64,000 nt of DNA from Aquilaria yunnanensis. Taxonomy: Eukaryota > Streptophyta > Magnoliopsida > Malvales > Thymelaeaceae. Every line of letters starts with the position of its first letter. Within the stretch, counting starts at the first letter, position 1. The stretch is taken from contig CM077597.1 in NCBI GenBank assembly GCA_039654915.1, positions 56,882,001 through 56,946,000 on the forward strand, written 5' to 3'. The notes under the pieces are model-generated. The model was not told where the DNA came from and searched no databases. It saw only the letters and a list, made by a program, of their open reading frames with translations. A program made the position numbers and the translations under genes. This document shows, piece after piece, positions 12,625-25,500 of the stretch.

Positions 12625-12891
12625 ACATTATGGTTTTTAAGTTAATGAAAAGCAAGTAAAAAACTTGTTAGTGTTTTGGGCTTTATAGGTCCATTAAGGA
12701 AACGACAAGTTCTAACAAACAACAAAGCAAGGAAAGGCAAAGGAATTAAGCAACAAGAGGTTACAAAATTTATGGTAAGGATTTCCTATACTCACTTTGT
12801 TCCATGGCTTTGTGTGTGAGTATTTGGGCCCGTAGGTGATGGTCAAAGAACCATGTGATCCTAGGAGTGCTAAGAGGGCTAAGCTGTTTCT

Positions 12892-13400
12892 GTTGCTTCG
12901 GCAACTCTGTGTGAGGATTTCTCATACTCACTTTGTGAGTATTTGGGCACATAGTGCTAAGTGCACTAAGTATCGTTGCTTCGGCAACTCTATTTACTCA
13001 TGAGTTATGTGCAAGCATTACGGCTAGGAATTGAGTTTGGCCAACTCGATTCCCAAGCTAATGCGCTCGGTACGGTATAAAATAAAGGTCGATCAAAATT
13101 GTGTGTAATGGAATATGTTCATGCTTGCTCTGCCTATACGGAATTGTGTGATGTGGTGTGTGTGTTTTTTTGTGCTTATATGAATTGGTTGTGCATGCTG
13201 ACCCCGATTATTATTATATTTGTTATTGCTATATGCCTGTGTTTTCTTTGTCTTAGTGTTTTCTTTGCAGGACTATGGAATAATTGCCATTATGTTCTTG
13301 GCATAAGTTAGGCTTTGGAAGCCATATGTTAGGCCTTCGAGGCCATAAGTTGGCCTTGGAAGCCATAAGAAATAGCTCACTAGGTTAGGCATTAGATGCC
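12892..13400 (+). repeat. Cluster of short perfect hairpins in LTR F
   Basis: Two exact copies of GTTGC-TTCG-GCAAC lie at 12892-12905 and 12975-12988. A C(UUCG)G loop is an exceptionally stable RNA tetraloop. Further on come GGCTT-TGG-AAGCC (13311-13323), GGCCT-TCG-AGGCC (13332-13344), an imperfect relative at 13352-13364, and GGCAT-TAG-ATGCC (13388-13400). The stems differ in sequence but keep pairing, which suggests that structure matters or that they arose by repeat drift. Confidence 0.8.
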
Positions 13401-15329
13401 ATCGGATTCCTTACTGATTTTTATAACTCACCCACCCTCATCTACTTTTGTAGGAAAAGGATTTCTTGAAAGATCAAGCTAAGAGTATTGGAGTACTCTT
13501 TCTGTTGTGTTAAAAGGTTGGGTGTGTGTATGGTATTGCTCAATATATTCATATGTTCTAAGTGACTTATGTGGTATAGATTGCTTGTGAATCAAGCTAA
13601 TAGCGTGGACTTGTGCAAGCTTATGGAGTCTAGAAGTTGTGGGAACAAGGTCTATTAAGGTGGAATGTGTTCCATGATATTATAAGTTGATTGCCATGTA
13701 TCATGCTTTTGGATATCCTGGCTAAGTTTTAAGTAATTTCATTTACTTTTAGTATAACACCATTTTTATGACTTGTAAATATGGACTCATGGACTATCGT
13801 ATGTTTTTGCATGCTTGGTGTTTCTACCATGTGCTTGGCATGTGCCAGGAATGATATACAAGTATGAAAGATAAGATGTTTATGATCAAATGAGAATGAT
13901 CTCACATGTTAAGTACCAACATCATTGCATGTCCATAAAGATGTGTTCAATAATGAAGCATGCAACATTCGGCCTTGTATGTGCACCTAAGGAGGAATTG
14001 CAAGAGATCTTGGAATTGTATGGAATTGGTCACATATATACTAAAATGGCATCTAAGGACATTAAGTGCAAGTAACTGGTTATATGTACTTTTGGGTGAA
14101 TTAAGTACGTGAAGTGATGCCTATGATATTGTGTGCACAAGTGGAGAAAATACTGGAAGAGGCTTATGTTTGACTATGTGCTATGGAATGATGTATGTAT
14201 GTTTCTAAGTCATATAAGAGTATGCAAGACATGAGCTCATAAACAAGTTTTCAAAATATCGATATGGTGTCTTGGTTTCCATGCATGTACTTGGGTAAGA
14301 ATGATAAAGATCATGAAAGGAACACTAAAATTCCACATAGGTACTAGCTTGTTTTTTAGAGCACCTAAAACTTCACCTTAAATAAGAACTTAACGAGCTA
14401 GTACCAGTAAGTATCTTGGGGTTTGTGCCCATATGTTTTGATAAGAATTATTAAATGCCACTTATGTATGAAAACTTTCACTCTGTGTCTGAATAATCAA
14501 GCCCGAATGGGCCAGCCGCTAAGTTGGGCATGACAGTGGTAATTGGCTAGTTGTATATGTGCGTAGATTAAAATTTTCATGATACTAGTTGATTAACCTA
14601 GAATATGCAAGATGCATGCTCTTCATGCTATGACTTGGAATAACAAAAATCCATAAACCATTGACTTGGCCAAAACAATTCCAAAGAAAACAAGTTCAAG
14701 TAGCCAAAGCAGGCAAAATCAATATTTATGTGAGTTTACTACATATAACAACTATGTGTGAGCATTCATACATAAAGTAGACTAATGCCCTTACCCAAGA
14801 GCAACCCTATAGTCTAGGACTCCTCAAAACATAGACAATGGAGGCAACTAGGAGTACAACATTTACAAGCCTCAGCTGAGACTTTCTTGAACTAATTCCC
14901 ACCTTGGATCCAAGTCCCAGTCACAAGTCACAAAAGTCCTCGTCCAAGTGCTACTAGACTATGCAGGCAAAGGAATACTATAGTTAGTACTATTACTTGA
15001 CCAACAAGTTACCCAAGTAGACTAGAATCATAAAGATTCTCAAGTAAAATACCTACAATAAAAACAATTACCATGACAACCCTCAATGGTTACCTAGCCC
15101 AACAACTTAGAATTTGCACAACATAACTAGGGAGTGAGAATTCAACAATTCTCAATAAGGGTCTTCACTGTACCTAAAGGTCTAAGATATGCATATACCT
15201 AGGTCCCTTGAGACCTTTCCTCAATTCGTAATGATCTGCCAATTTTTCCTATCTTGACGATGCGTCGGAAGTACTGGCAATGATTGGCAACATGTCACCA
15301 ATACTTGCGACAGCCTAGAAAATTCCTAG

Positions 15330-16184
15330 TGATGCCCAACAGCATCTTCGTCGGATGACATTGCGACTTGTGGAAGGACTTCCTGAGGGGGAGAATGCCC
15401 AAATGCTAGATTGCCCAGGGGAGCGTGCCTGAAAAACTCAAAAAAGAGGGTTAGGAGGTCCCCGGGATGTCGGTCCGGGGAGGAGCCTCCGACGCCCAAG
15501 TCAGTGTCCGGAGCGGTAAAAGAGGGGAACAGCAGGAGGTTTAGGTGCCTTGCCTGTTTTTGCTTTCTCAAGGAGGAGGAGTACAACCATTTGCCAGGGC
15601 CTGTTCCCTGGTATTTATAGGGGTGCCCAGCCCGTTCAGATGACGACACGTATTCGGTCGGATGTTCTCTGAGTTTCTGGGCGTAGGGGACAAGTAGCCG
15701 GTGGCAAGCTCCTTGAGCCTTGAACCGAGACAGGTCGTGACAAGACCTGGACGGCATCGGCGTGTCAGACCACCGTTTGGGGCGGCATGTAACGTCTGGG
15801 GCGACATGTCAGAGGCTCTTTAAATGCTCATGTCGTACTCCCGAAGTCCTCTGGGCGAGGTCACCCTTTAGTACGGATGCCCTTCTTCGGGAGTTATGCT
15901 CGTAGTTCGGGGAGTCCTTTATTTTGGTGGTTCTGCCTTTGGAGGATTCTCTCCTACTTGTAAGGGCTAGGCCTCTGTCCCAAAGACGATCCGTTTGGTC
16001 CCCCGAAGGAGCAGGCCATGCCTTTGGATTTTCTGGCGTATTAGCCGAAGTCCTGACTTCATGGTGCTTGACTTCGCACATGCCGAGGTCAAATGATGGT
16101 GCTTCTTTCCAAGCTACACCGAGCTTCCCGAATACACCTTCGGCAGGAAGCTCGTACTGAGATGCGATAGCCCTTCGGCTATCA
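15330..16184 (-). repeat. Tat-A 3' LTR (855 bp)
   Basis: This is the left LTR, the 3' LTR in element sense. On the minus strand it starts TGATAGCC and ends GGGCATCA. A TATA box (minus CTATAAATACC) lies near 15611-15620, putting about 565 bp of U3 before it and about 285 bp after. A polypurine tract (plus 16185-16197, CATGCCCCCCTTC) sits immediately outside it. Confidence 0.88.
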
Positions 16185-16605
16185 CATGCCCCCCTTCAGA
16201 AGGCCGAAGTGGAGACTTCGGTTTGTAGGCCTTCTAGGGGCGTCCTTCGGGGTCTTGGGTTTAATACTTGCGTCGAAGATGCACCTTTTGTCCGAAGACA
16301 TAGGCTATTCAACTATAGCCTGTCTTTTGGTGTCTTCGGGGTAACCTACTGCTTTCCTTCTGCAGGTCTGCGAAACGTCGTGTTCCCTAACCAGGCGTGT
16401 CAGTTTAGAGCAGCACGCCCAGGATTTAGGGGTGTCAGAAAGCATGTCCCCCTTCTGGCGCGATTGCTGACACGTGGCGGGTTTGCCATTGGCAAGGGCT
16501 GTATCGGTTACAACAGGCGCATTTTTTCGTGTGCAGTAATCAGTTACGGCGACTGTTCCCCTTCGTGGGGTATTTATGATGCCGGTTCGCCTACCCCCCT
16601 CGGCC

Positions 16606-16613
16606 TATATATA
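16606..16613 (+). promoter_or_regulatory. Putative TATA box of the Tat-A antisense gene
   Basis: CCTATATATAC precedes the antisense gene start by 243 bp. The same CCTATATATA, with a conserved CATAACCC about 20 bp downstream, lies 250 bp before the start in Tat-B (39484). Conservation between the two copies supports a separate promoter reading against gag-pol. Confidence 0.55.
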
Positions 16614-16848
16614 CTCTTGTTCCCTCATAACCCCTTTTTTGCTTCTGCTTTTGCTCTCTTCTGTTTTTGAGCCATTTTTGCGTTTTTTCCTGCTGTTCGC
16701 GGCGGTGCTGTTTGACAGAGGTTTTTCCGGCCACCTTTCACGACGGCGTCCTCAAACCCAGATTTTGGCAAAGCATTTGGTGGGTTTTAACCTTCTGAGT
16801 TTTTCTATTTTTCAAGCTCTTTTTCCCGAAGTCATTTTCCAGCCAATC

Positions 16849-19274
16849 ATGCCTATTCCCGAAAGCTAGCAACCTCTTTTGTCTCAACCTTGCTGCACCA
16901 CCCCTGCAAAACTTGAAAAATGGAAGAAGAAATTCTTCCTTCCCTCATATGCCATTACAAGGTTGCCACGCCCTGACCAATTTAGCTTTTCAAACCGTAG
17001 TATCGAGGTTACCGTTTTCTGAGCCCAGCTGAAGGCCGGGCTTTGATACCCTCATCCGAAGATGATTTGTGACTTTTGCCAATTTCATGGCATTGCTGCA
17101 AATCAACTTTCGCCGAACTCGTATTGCTATTTTAATGCCTTCCTCTGCATGTGTGGCGTGTTCGGGATAGAACCCCACTTTGTTATTTTCATGCAGTACT
17201 ATAAGCTCTTTGTGGGCCCAGAGGGTGGCTTTTATTTTATGCTACCTTGGGGATCCGGGAGCAAAAAATATATGTTCACCTTTGCCACTAAGGACAGCTG
17301 GCGAGGGTGGCAACAAAAATTTTTCTTTCTGAAGATGGAGGAGGCTTGGTCGCTTGTTCCGACCAAGTGGGCTCAAGGAAAGCTGGAGATGGACGTCGTC
17401 GATCCGAAGATAATGCTAACTCCAGGGTTGGCTCCTGTCTTCGCGGACTGCGACGGACGTATCAGCGCTGTCTCGGACTGGGGTCCCGAGGTCCCCTCAC
17501 GCTCTCTCTACCCCTTCCCCATTAATTAGAGGTTAATGATCGAGGAGGTTCTTCGGGAGTTAGGGGTAGTGAAGAAGCACAAGACTGACCTCGAGATGCC
17601 AGCTCCTGCCATCGCCGGGAAGGATTCTTGGTTGGTGAAACTCCTTCAGGAGGAAGTTACTTTCGAAACTTTCTTCGAGAGTAAGTTATCTTTGGCTCCC
17701 TTTGTTATGGTTTTCATCTTCGACTCACGCTGATATCTTCTTTCTTTTCCAGAGATGGGGGACGACACTGCTGCCTTCTACAAATCCCTTTTCACTGGTC
17801 AAGTTGAGAAGGGGGAGCAGACAAGGAAGGCCATCTCCCGAAGGCGGAACACGACTGGGGCTGGGCCTTCTTCCAAAGGGGCGAAAAAGACCATTCCGCC
17901 CCCTCAGCCGAAAGTTGTTGAGGAGATAAGCGGAGAGCCCGAAGCTGCTGCCGTTCCGCCGACCGAGGTCACTGCCGATGTCCTTCCGACCGACGTCTCT
18001 CCTCGGAGCCCCACTTCGTCACAAGCCCTTCTGGATGCCTCGGTAGAGGCCCCTTCTGCCGAGGAGCGGCGCAAGATCAAAGGCGAGGGGATTTCTGCCG
18101 AGGAGGTTTTGGGTTCGGACGACAACGTGGCAGAAGTGCCACCAGGTTCGTTTTCTAACGAACTATGATGTCTTCACCTTTCTTGAATGTTTGAGATGGA
18201 CTTGCCTTAACTATCTTTTTGTTTTGCCGCGCAGGGGAGTTACTTACTCCGGGTTGGGCAGCCGATCACGCCTAGAGGCGAGCCCTTCGGGATGCCCGTA
18301 TCCTGAAGGGTAAGATCCCGAAGGAGCCTTTCTGGTCATTTACGGAGGACATGAATTTGTACTCCGAAGACTGCCAGCAAATGGCTAAAGAAATCTCGAA
18401 ATGGATTCTTACCGAGGCCTCCTTCAGGGCGATTGCGGAAGCTCACCCGAGCAACGATTCCCTCGCCGTGAAAATTTTCGAGCACGCTGCCCAGGTATGC
18501 CTCGTTCCTTTCTTTTTCCTTTTGATTTCTGCTAAGTATTTGACCCTCTTTTTTGCCTTGCTGATGTTGCCTTTACTTTTCTGCAGCTACTGGGGTACGC
18601 TGGCTTCCTCAGAGTTCGGATGGCGAGGCAGACGGCGTTCCGATCCTCGGCCTTAGAAGTTATAGAAAAAACTAAGGCCATGTGCTTGGAGTTGGCTGTT
18701 CGGAACACGCAGCTGGCTGATGCTGCCGAGAAGGAGGTGGCTGCCCTTCGGGAAGAAATTCTGAAAGAAAAAAGAAGAACTTTTGAAGGATTGCTCCCAG
18801 AAGATTTCTGACCTCGACTCCCAGGTGGCGGAGCTGGTCTCGGCGAACGAGGCGCATAAAAAGGAGAAGTCAGAGGCTGAGGCTCTCCTGGCGAAGGCGC
18901 TTGCTGAGAAGGCTGCACTCCAAGCCGAGGTTGATTCTTTCAAGAAGGAGCCAAAGAAGAAGAAGATGAAGGCACTGAAGAATGAGGTCGCGGATCTGAA
19001 GAATGACCTTAAGGAGCTTGAGGTTGAGAAGGATAAATCCGACCAGATGACGAAGGTCGCTTTTCAGGATGGGTTTTGCCTTGCTCGTCACCAAGTTCTT
19101 CAGAGGTTTCCAGATCTGGACCTTTCTTTCTTGGAGGCCCTAAACATTCCCGAGGGGCCTCGGTGGTCTTGGTCCAAGATCAAGCACCTAAACCTGCCTT
19201 CTTCATTCCCGACGCCAAACGTGGTGGAAAAGAACGCGGGAGCTGGTGGCTCTCGGGACGCCGAGATTCCTTAG
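16849..19274 (+). pseudogene. Tat-A antisense gene, four exons, broken
   Basis: The gene lies in the 3' region of Tat-A on the strand opposite to gag-pol. By comparison with Tat-B the exons are 16849-17680, 17753-18145, 18235-18494 and 18587-19274, with introns of 72, 89 and 92 bp, all GT...AG. The ancestral product would be about 720 residues. Exon 1 encodes a domain rich in aromatic residues (NSYCYFNAFLCMCGVF and DSWRGWQQKFFFL), which I recall as typical of the plant 'putative gypsy type transposon' family (Pfam Transposase_28). Exon 2 is a Pro/Ser/Glu-rich linker and exon 4 a Lys/Glu-rich coiled coil. Stops lie at 16867, 17020, 17044, 17527 and 18273, and a one-base frameshift in the A-run near 18770-18780. 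It ends convergently with gag-pol, 312 bp away. Function is unknown; an accessory antisense gene is described in maize Grande. Confidence 0.78.
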
Positions 19275-19586
19275 TTTGTTCTTTAGGGTTCTTTGCCTTT
19301 TCTTTTTCTTTTTTGTACTTCTTCTTTGGGCACCTCTTCTTCTCTGTAAACAAATTCATATTAATGAAGACTCTTTTTAGAAAATTTGACTAAGTCTTTT
19401 TGCGAGATTTTTCATTTCCCATTGTCCCGAACACGTTTGCTCAAGAGACTTCAGGAAACCATATCTGCGCTTGTTGCAGTGATCACCTTCGCGGAATTCT
19501 GGCTTGTACTTAAGAATTTTTTTCTAAGAAACTTGTGTACTTAGAATATTTTTCTAATTTGCACAACACAATTCTTTCGCGACATC

Positions 19587-22500
19587 TTAAGCATAGAACA
19601 TTTTCAAGGCATCTGAGTGCCAAGTGTTTTTTAATTCTACGCCTTCGGGATCGCCAAGCTTGTATACCCCTTTTCGCACTTCGGCAAGTACCAGGGAAGG
19701 TCCTTCCCAATTTGCGCGAAGTACTCCGTGGGATGGCCTTCGGGGTGCAAAGTCAGCCTTTCGGAGGATGAGGTCTCCTTTTTTGATTCCTTTTGGCTTG
19801 GCCTGTAAGTTTATGTCCGCGGCCACTCTCTGCTGAAAAGCTTTTCTTCTCAGCTCAGCTATTTCTCTGTGTTCGCCGACGAGGTCAAGCTTGGTTCTTA
19901 GGCCGAGGTCATTTCCAGTTTCATCGAATACCTGTACCCATACTGATGGTCGCACGACTTCGACTAGGATGATGGCCAAGTACCAAAGATGAGTGAAAAG
20001 GGGGTCTCCCCCATGGCTCTTCGGGGTGTCGTTCAGTAACTCCATAATACGCTTTGGAGCTCTCCCGGCCATTTCCCTTTTGCTTCCCCCAGTCTCTTTT
20101 TTAGACCATCTTTTATGGTCCTGTTAGACACTTCTACCTGCCCATTTCTTTGGGGGTGAGCTACTGGGGCGAAGTGCATTTTTGTTCCGAGGTTACTGAT
20201 AAATTCCTGGAATCCCTTGTCTATGAACTAGGACCCATTATCTACTACCAGTACCCTTGGTATGCCAAATTTGCATACAATGTTTTTCCAAACGAACTTC
20301 TGCACCTCTTTTGCCGAGATAGTTGCTAGTGGTTCTGCCTCGACCCATTTGGAGAAATAGTCTACTGCTACCACACAAAATTTTACGCCTCCAGGAGCTG
20401 TTGGGAGCGGTCCAATGAGGTCTATGCCCCAGACAGCGAAGGGCCAAGGATAGTCAGCCGAAGTTACCAATTCCGAGGGTGTCCTCTGGATATTCGTCTG
20501 TCTTTGGCAATTACCGCATTTTCGGACGAACTGCCTAGCGTCTCTTCTCAGGGTAGGCCAAAAGTATCCTTGGCGAAGTATTACTGCTGCAAGGGCGTTG
20601 GTTCCGATGTGTGAACCACAAGCGCCTGCGTGTACTTCTTCGAGGACCATTTCAGTGTCGTCTTCGTCAACACACCTCTGCAGTGGATTTGCATATCCCT
20701 GCCGATATAATTCCTCGCCAATTAGGAAGAATCAGCAGGAGCGTCTTCGCACTTTGGCAGATTCACTGCGGTCTTTGGGGAGCGTATTGTCTGCGAGATA
20801 ACTTTTTATCGGGTTTTTCCAGCCTTTTCCCGAAGTTGCTATGCTCAGCACTGTGATGCTCGGGTGGTTTTGCACCTCGGTGCATGCTTTTGATTTTGCC
20901 AAGCAATCTGCCTCGGCATTATCTCGTCGATGCACGTATTCAATTCGTACGGTGTCGAACTCCCGGATGAGTTTTGCCACCAATTCATGGTATTTTTCCA
21001 AGGTTGGGTCCTTTGCCCCGTAGTCTCCTGCCATTTGTCGTACTACCAACTGGGAATCCCTGTGGGCTTTCAAGTTTCTCATGCCAATTTTTCTGGCCAG
21101 GCGCAATCCTACTATGAGGGCTTCATACTCCGCCATGTTGTTGGTGACGTTAAAGTTGAACTTGATAGCCTTCATTACTTCTAGGCCTTCAGGACCCCTA
21201 ATGATTACGCCAGCTCCCTGGTGTTCGGACCTCGAGGCTCCGTCAACATACAGAGTCCATTCGGGGTCACCTTCGCCAGGATCTGGATGGCTATCCTCAG
21301 TGGTGGGTACTTCGGCGATGAAGTCCGCTAGTGCTTGAGCTTTTATGGCTTTCCGAGGTTCATATGTGATGTTGTGTTCGCCAAGCTCTATACACCATTT
21401 GGAGAGTCTTCCGGAATGATCAACCTTTCTCATGACATCCCGTAGTGGTAGACTACTTCGGATGATGATAGGGTGAGCCTGAAAGTTGTTAGTGTTGTGC
21501 CCAAAAAGCCAATCATGAGATGATTGTATTTTTGCAAATTGAGTCATGATATTTTATTGAGGCATTAATCCAGCAATTTTGTTTGTTGTTTTGTTTCTGC
21601 GTAACATAATAAACATAATTGTAACCCTAGAATAATGATATTCTTAAACGTCCCTAGTCTAGTATTATTGTGGAGCGGGTTGCAATAATACATAATGACT
21701 AGCATATGTTAAGACTAATATGAGATATGTAGTCTACATATGGGTACAAGTTGGAGAACTTGTGTACTGGACCGACCCACCATGAGAACACTTCATGGAT
21801 CGTTATATGAGTGTCATAAGTGATTCTCATAGTGATCATGGTATATGTAGTCCTTCGACCTAAGATCATCAAGGTTCCCTACATGTGAGTCACATACTTT
21901 GATACTTTCCTTTGTTGCTCGTAACTGAGTGAACTTGAAGGAGGTCATTGGGTATGTCACATATCATGCGGAGGGATTTGTATGATCAAGATGGGATTTG
22001 TCCCTCCTATGTAACGGGAGTGATATCTTTGGGCCCCTTGATAGAGTAAGACTTAGAAAATGCATGGCCATGCTCCGATGAGTTGATATATGATATCAAT
22101 GTCGTCAGTTTAATTTGGTCTACTCGGTAATCAAGAAACCGAAGATTGGGCTATACGAGAGTGACACATTCCATGTCTTGTGCTTAGTCTTGATATCTTG
22201 GACAAAGGGACAATGGCATATATCGGTGATGATCATAAAGGTTTAGTCGATTCACCGACAATCTTGTCACTTGGGTAGCAATGATGTGTTGCTAGACACC
22301 GCTCATTGCTTATGATCATAAATGTGATTTATGATCATTGCCAACATGGCAAGAGCCTATTGGGTCGCACACGTAGAGCTATTTGGATCATTAGAGTGCA
22401 TGGGCTAATTATTTGGGTTATGGTTTCACTTTAATTTCGTATTAATAATGGGCCAAGAAGTTGAGCCATTATTAAGCCCGAAATTAAATCCTAATTGGAT

Positions 22501-25500
22501 TAGGGCTTTGAAACCCATTAGGCCTGGAAGTTGAGTCTCACTATAAATACAACTTTTAAGTGAGAAATTCGCAGGTCTCCTTGCCCTAGCCTCCCAAAAG
22601 GACAGCCACACTCTTCTCTTGCAATTCCTTGGAGGACGCAAGCTAGCACTGCGAGTGCAAGAGAAACGCATCTGCCGGGACGTGGTGGAAGCGTGGTGAT
22701 CCCGAGAGGCTCGTGTGGATACCATAGAGAGCCTGAACACGTCAACTGTTCAGGTTTTGTGATTCGACTCTACAGTTGAGTGAGAGATCTCAACCGAAAA
22801 TTAGGTATGAAATTTTTGAACACCCGGTTTACCCCGTTTCACTTAGATCCTGGAGGGTTTCGGTTAAATTCCGCTGCGCTGTTTGGCTCCCGAAACCCAA
22901 CAAAAGTATGGTCGTAGCCTTCTCCCTGCCGGCACTAAGGCATATATAGCTTTTTTCAACAAAGGATACCTGATTTCTACACCATGCAGGGATTTGCTTA
23001 CATAATAGACCGGCCATTGCTTCAGCCCCTCTTCTTTCACAAGGACCGAGCTCACAGCTTTTTCCGTAACGGTGAGGTATAACACAAGGGGCTCTCCTTC
23101 GCGAGGTTGCCGCAAGGTGGGCAAGCTGGCCAAGTAGGTTTTGAGTTCTTCCCAGGCCTTTTGGCAGTCTTCATTCCAAGGATGATCATTATTCCCGGGG
23201 TTGTTCTCCTTTTTTGTTGCCTTGGTGAGGACTTTGAAGAATGGTTGACACCGGTCTCCAAACCTGGAAATGAACCTGCTAAGAGAGGTTATCCTTTCGG
23301 TGAGTTTCTGCACATCCTTAATTGTGGCAGGAGTTCGGAACTCGAGCAGAGCCTTCATTTTTTCTGGGTTAGCGTCAATGCCTCTTTCTGATACCATGTA
23401 CCCAAGGAATTTTCCCGAGGTCACTCTGAAGGTGCATTTTTCGGGATTGAGATGTATCCCGAAGGCTCTGAGCTGGTGGAAAGTTTTCTTTAGATCTGTG
23501 ACGTGGTCGTCAGGTAGCTTGCTTTTGACTATCATATCGTCAACATATACTTCCATGTTTCTTCCTATCTAATCGTTAAAGACCTTGCTCATCAGCCTCT
23601 GGTAGGTGGCTCTTGCGTTTTTGAGCCCGAAGGGCATTCTGACGTAACAGTATGTTCCTCCCTCGGTGATGAAGGTGGTTTTCTCCTCATCTTTGGGGTC
23701 CATCCTTATTTGATTATACCCACTGAAGGCGTGTAATAAACTTAGGAGCCCGTATTCGGCAGTTGAGTCTACCAATTGGTCTATCGGTGGGAGAGGGTAT
23801 GAGTCTTTTGGGCAAGCATCGTTCAAGTTTCTGAAGTCGATGCACATTCGGAGCTTACTGCTTCCTTCTTTTGTGGCAATAACCACGTTGCTCAACCACT
23901 CAGGGTATTTGACCTCCCTGACGACACCAGCGTCTAACAGGCGCCTCACTTCGGTTTTGACAAAGTTACTATTACGGACCGAGATGCTCCGTTTCCTTTG
24001 CCGGACAGGTTTTACCTCCGGACTTACTTTAAGGCTATGTTGTATTACGCCAGGGTTTACCCCTGGCATGTCTTTCGGTGAGTAAGCAAATAGATCTTTA
24101 TTCGTCAGTAGAAAAGATACAAGTTTTTTCTTGTCACCTTCGGCCAAGTTTTTCCCTATTCGGGTATTTTGGCCAGGGACAGGTTCCACTTCTTCTATTT
24201 TCGCCTGTGCGGGGTCTTTTGCCTCAGCCTTCTTTGGCGCCTTTTCCTCCATCGTTTGTGCGAAGTTGCTTACTGGAGCTTTTCGTGCTTTGATGAACAC
24301 CTTTCTTACCTCGCTCTGATCGATGAAGATTTCCGCGTCTTTATCCTTGGTGGCGAAAGTGACTGTTAAGTATTTCACATCAGAGCGAATGTGCAGATTT
24401 CCCTGTGTCTGCCTTCCGAGGATGGCGTTGTACGATGAAGGGACATTCATGACAATGAACCTTGCCATTGTGGAGGCGAATAATTCAGCAGTCCCATCTA
24501 CCAAAGTTCCTTTCATCATTAAGGGGAGATCGATCCATCCGATGACGGGTAGTTCGGATGGTCCTACCCCGAAAGTAGGCAAGGTGACAGGCTTGAGGTC
24601 ACAGCTAGATATGCCCAAGTTCGGCAGCAAATGCGAAAACAGGACGTCAGCGTTCGATCCATCGTCAAGCAACACTCTCTTGACGTCCCAGTTTCCTATC
24701 CTTGCCATGATCAACAGCGGATCATCATGGGAAAAGATGATGGCGGAACCATCCTTGCGGGTCAGTTTCTTTGTTGGACTCTGATATTCCATGACTGCTA
24801 TTTCTCTGACCTTCCTCTTTCTTTCCCAGGATGGGAGCCCCGTCGTGATTGTCTGTATTATTCCCGCTGGAGGTGGAGGGCGCCTTTTCGGACTTCGGTC
24901 CCTCCGCCTGTCAGAGTCGTAATCCTTATCTTCTGCCTTTTCTTCCTCATCTTTTCTCCCTTTTAGGGAGGGCATCCGTAGATATTGTCGAAGTTGGCCC
25001 AGTTTTATCAGCGACTCTATATATTTCCTCAATTGGAAACAGTCTTCGGTGTCGTGTCCGTGGTTGCGGTGAAACTGGCAGAACTTTTTGACGTTCTTCT
25101 TGTTATTAGCGGTCATGGCCCTTGGCCGCTGAATCTGTGCCCCCTGTCTTTCCATTGTCATGAGGATGTTGGTTCTCATGGTGTTCAGGGGCGTGAAAAT
25201 TGGGGTTTCCTTCCTCTCATTCTCCGAGGTCGGTCTGCCTGTTCGGCTGGATATCTGGTTTGTTGGTTGGATCCTTTAGTATATGGGTGTGATCAGACTT
25301 CGGTCCGCCCATTCTCAGCTCTTTGGCGGTCATGTGCTGTTCGGCTCTTCGATAAAATTCACCAAGCGTGTCTGGGGGGTCCTTGGAGAACTCGTAAAAC
25401 AGTTGCGAGTCCCTACAAAGGCCCCGCGTCATGGCTAGAATGCGTATCTCGGGCCGAAAGTCCGGGACACTCAAAGCTTCTCTATTGAACCTTTCAACAT

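Larger units (their letters stand above)
11030..14535 (+). mobile_element. LTR F: 3506-bp probable solo LTR, TSD GTGGT
   Basis: The insertion starts TGTTGTAATAACC and ends TTGGGCATGACA. GTGGT flanks it exactly (11025-11029 and 14536-14540), and LTR X sequence continues across it. It carries no protease, reverse transcriptase or integrase motif in any frame, and no internal second LTR was seen. This fits a very long solo LTR of a chromovirus-type element better than a complete element. It contains a ~120-bp repeat array with six palindromes, a 27-bp tandem repeat, two UUCG-loop hairpins, several GGC hairpins and, at 13415-13430, a version of the CCTTACT-hairpin-ACTC element shared with the Del, X and E LTRs. 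Plus orientation is inferred from that element. Confidence 0.78.

Noticed and set aside
15411..15807. Frames of 69-143 codons in the Tat-A LTRs (also 26556-27250)
   Set aside because: They lie wholly in LTR sequence, overlap each other on both strands and differ between LTR copies by stops and frameshifts.
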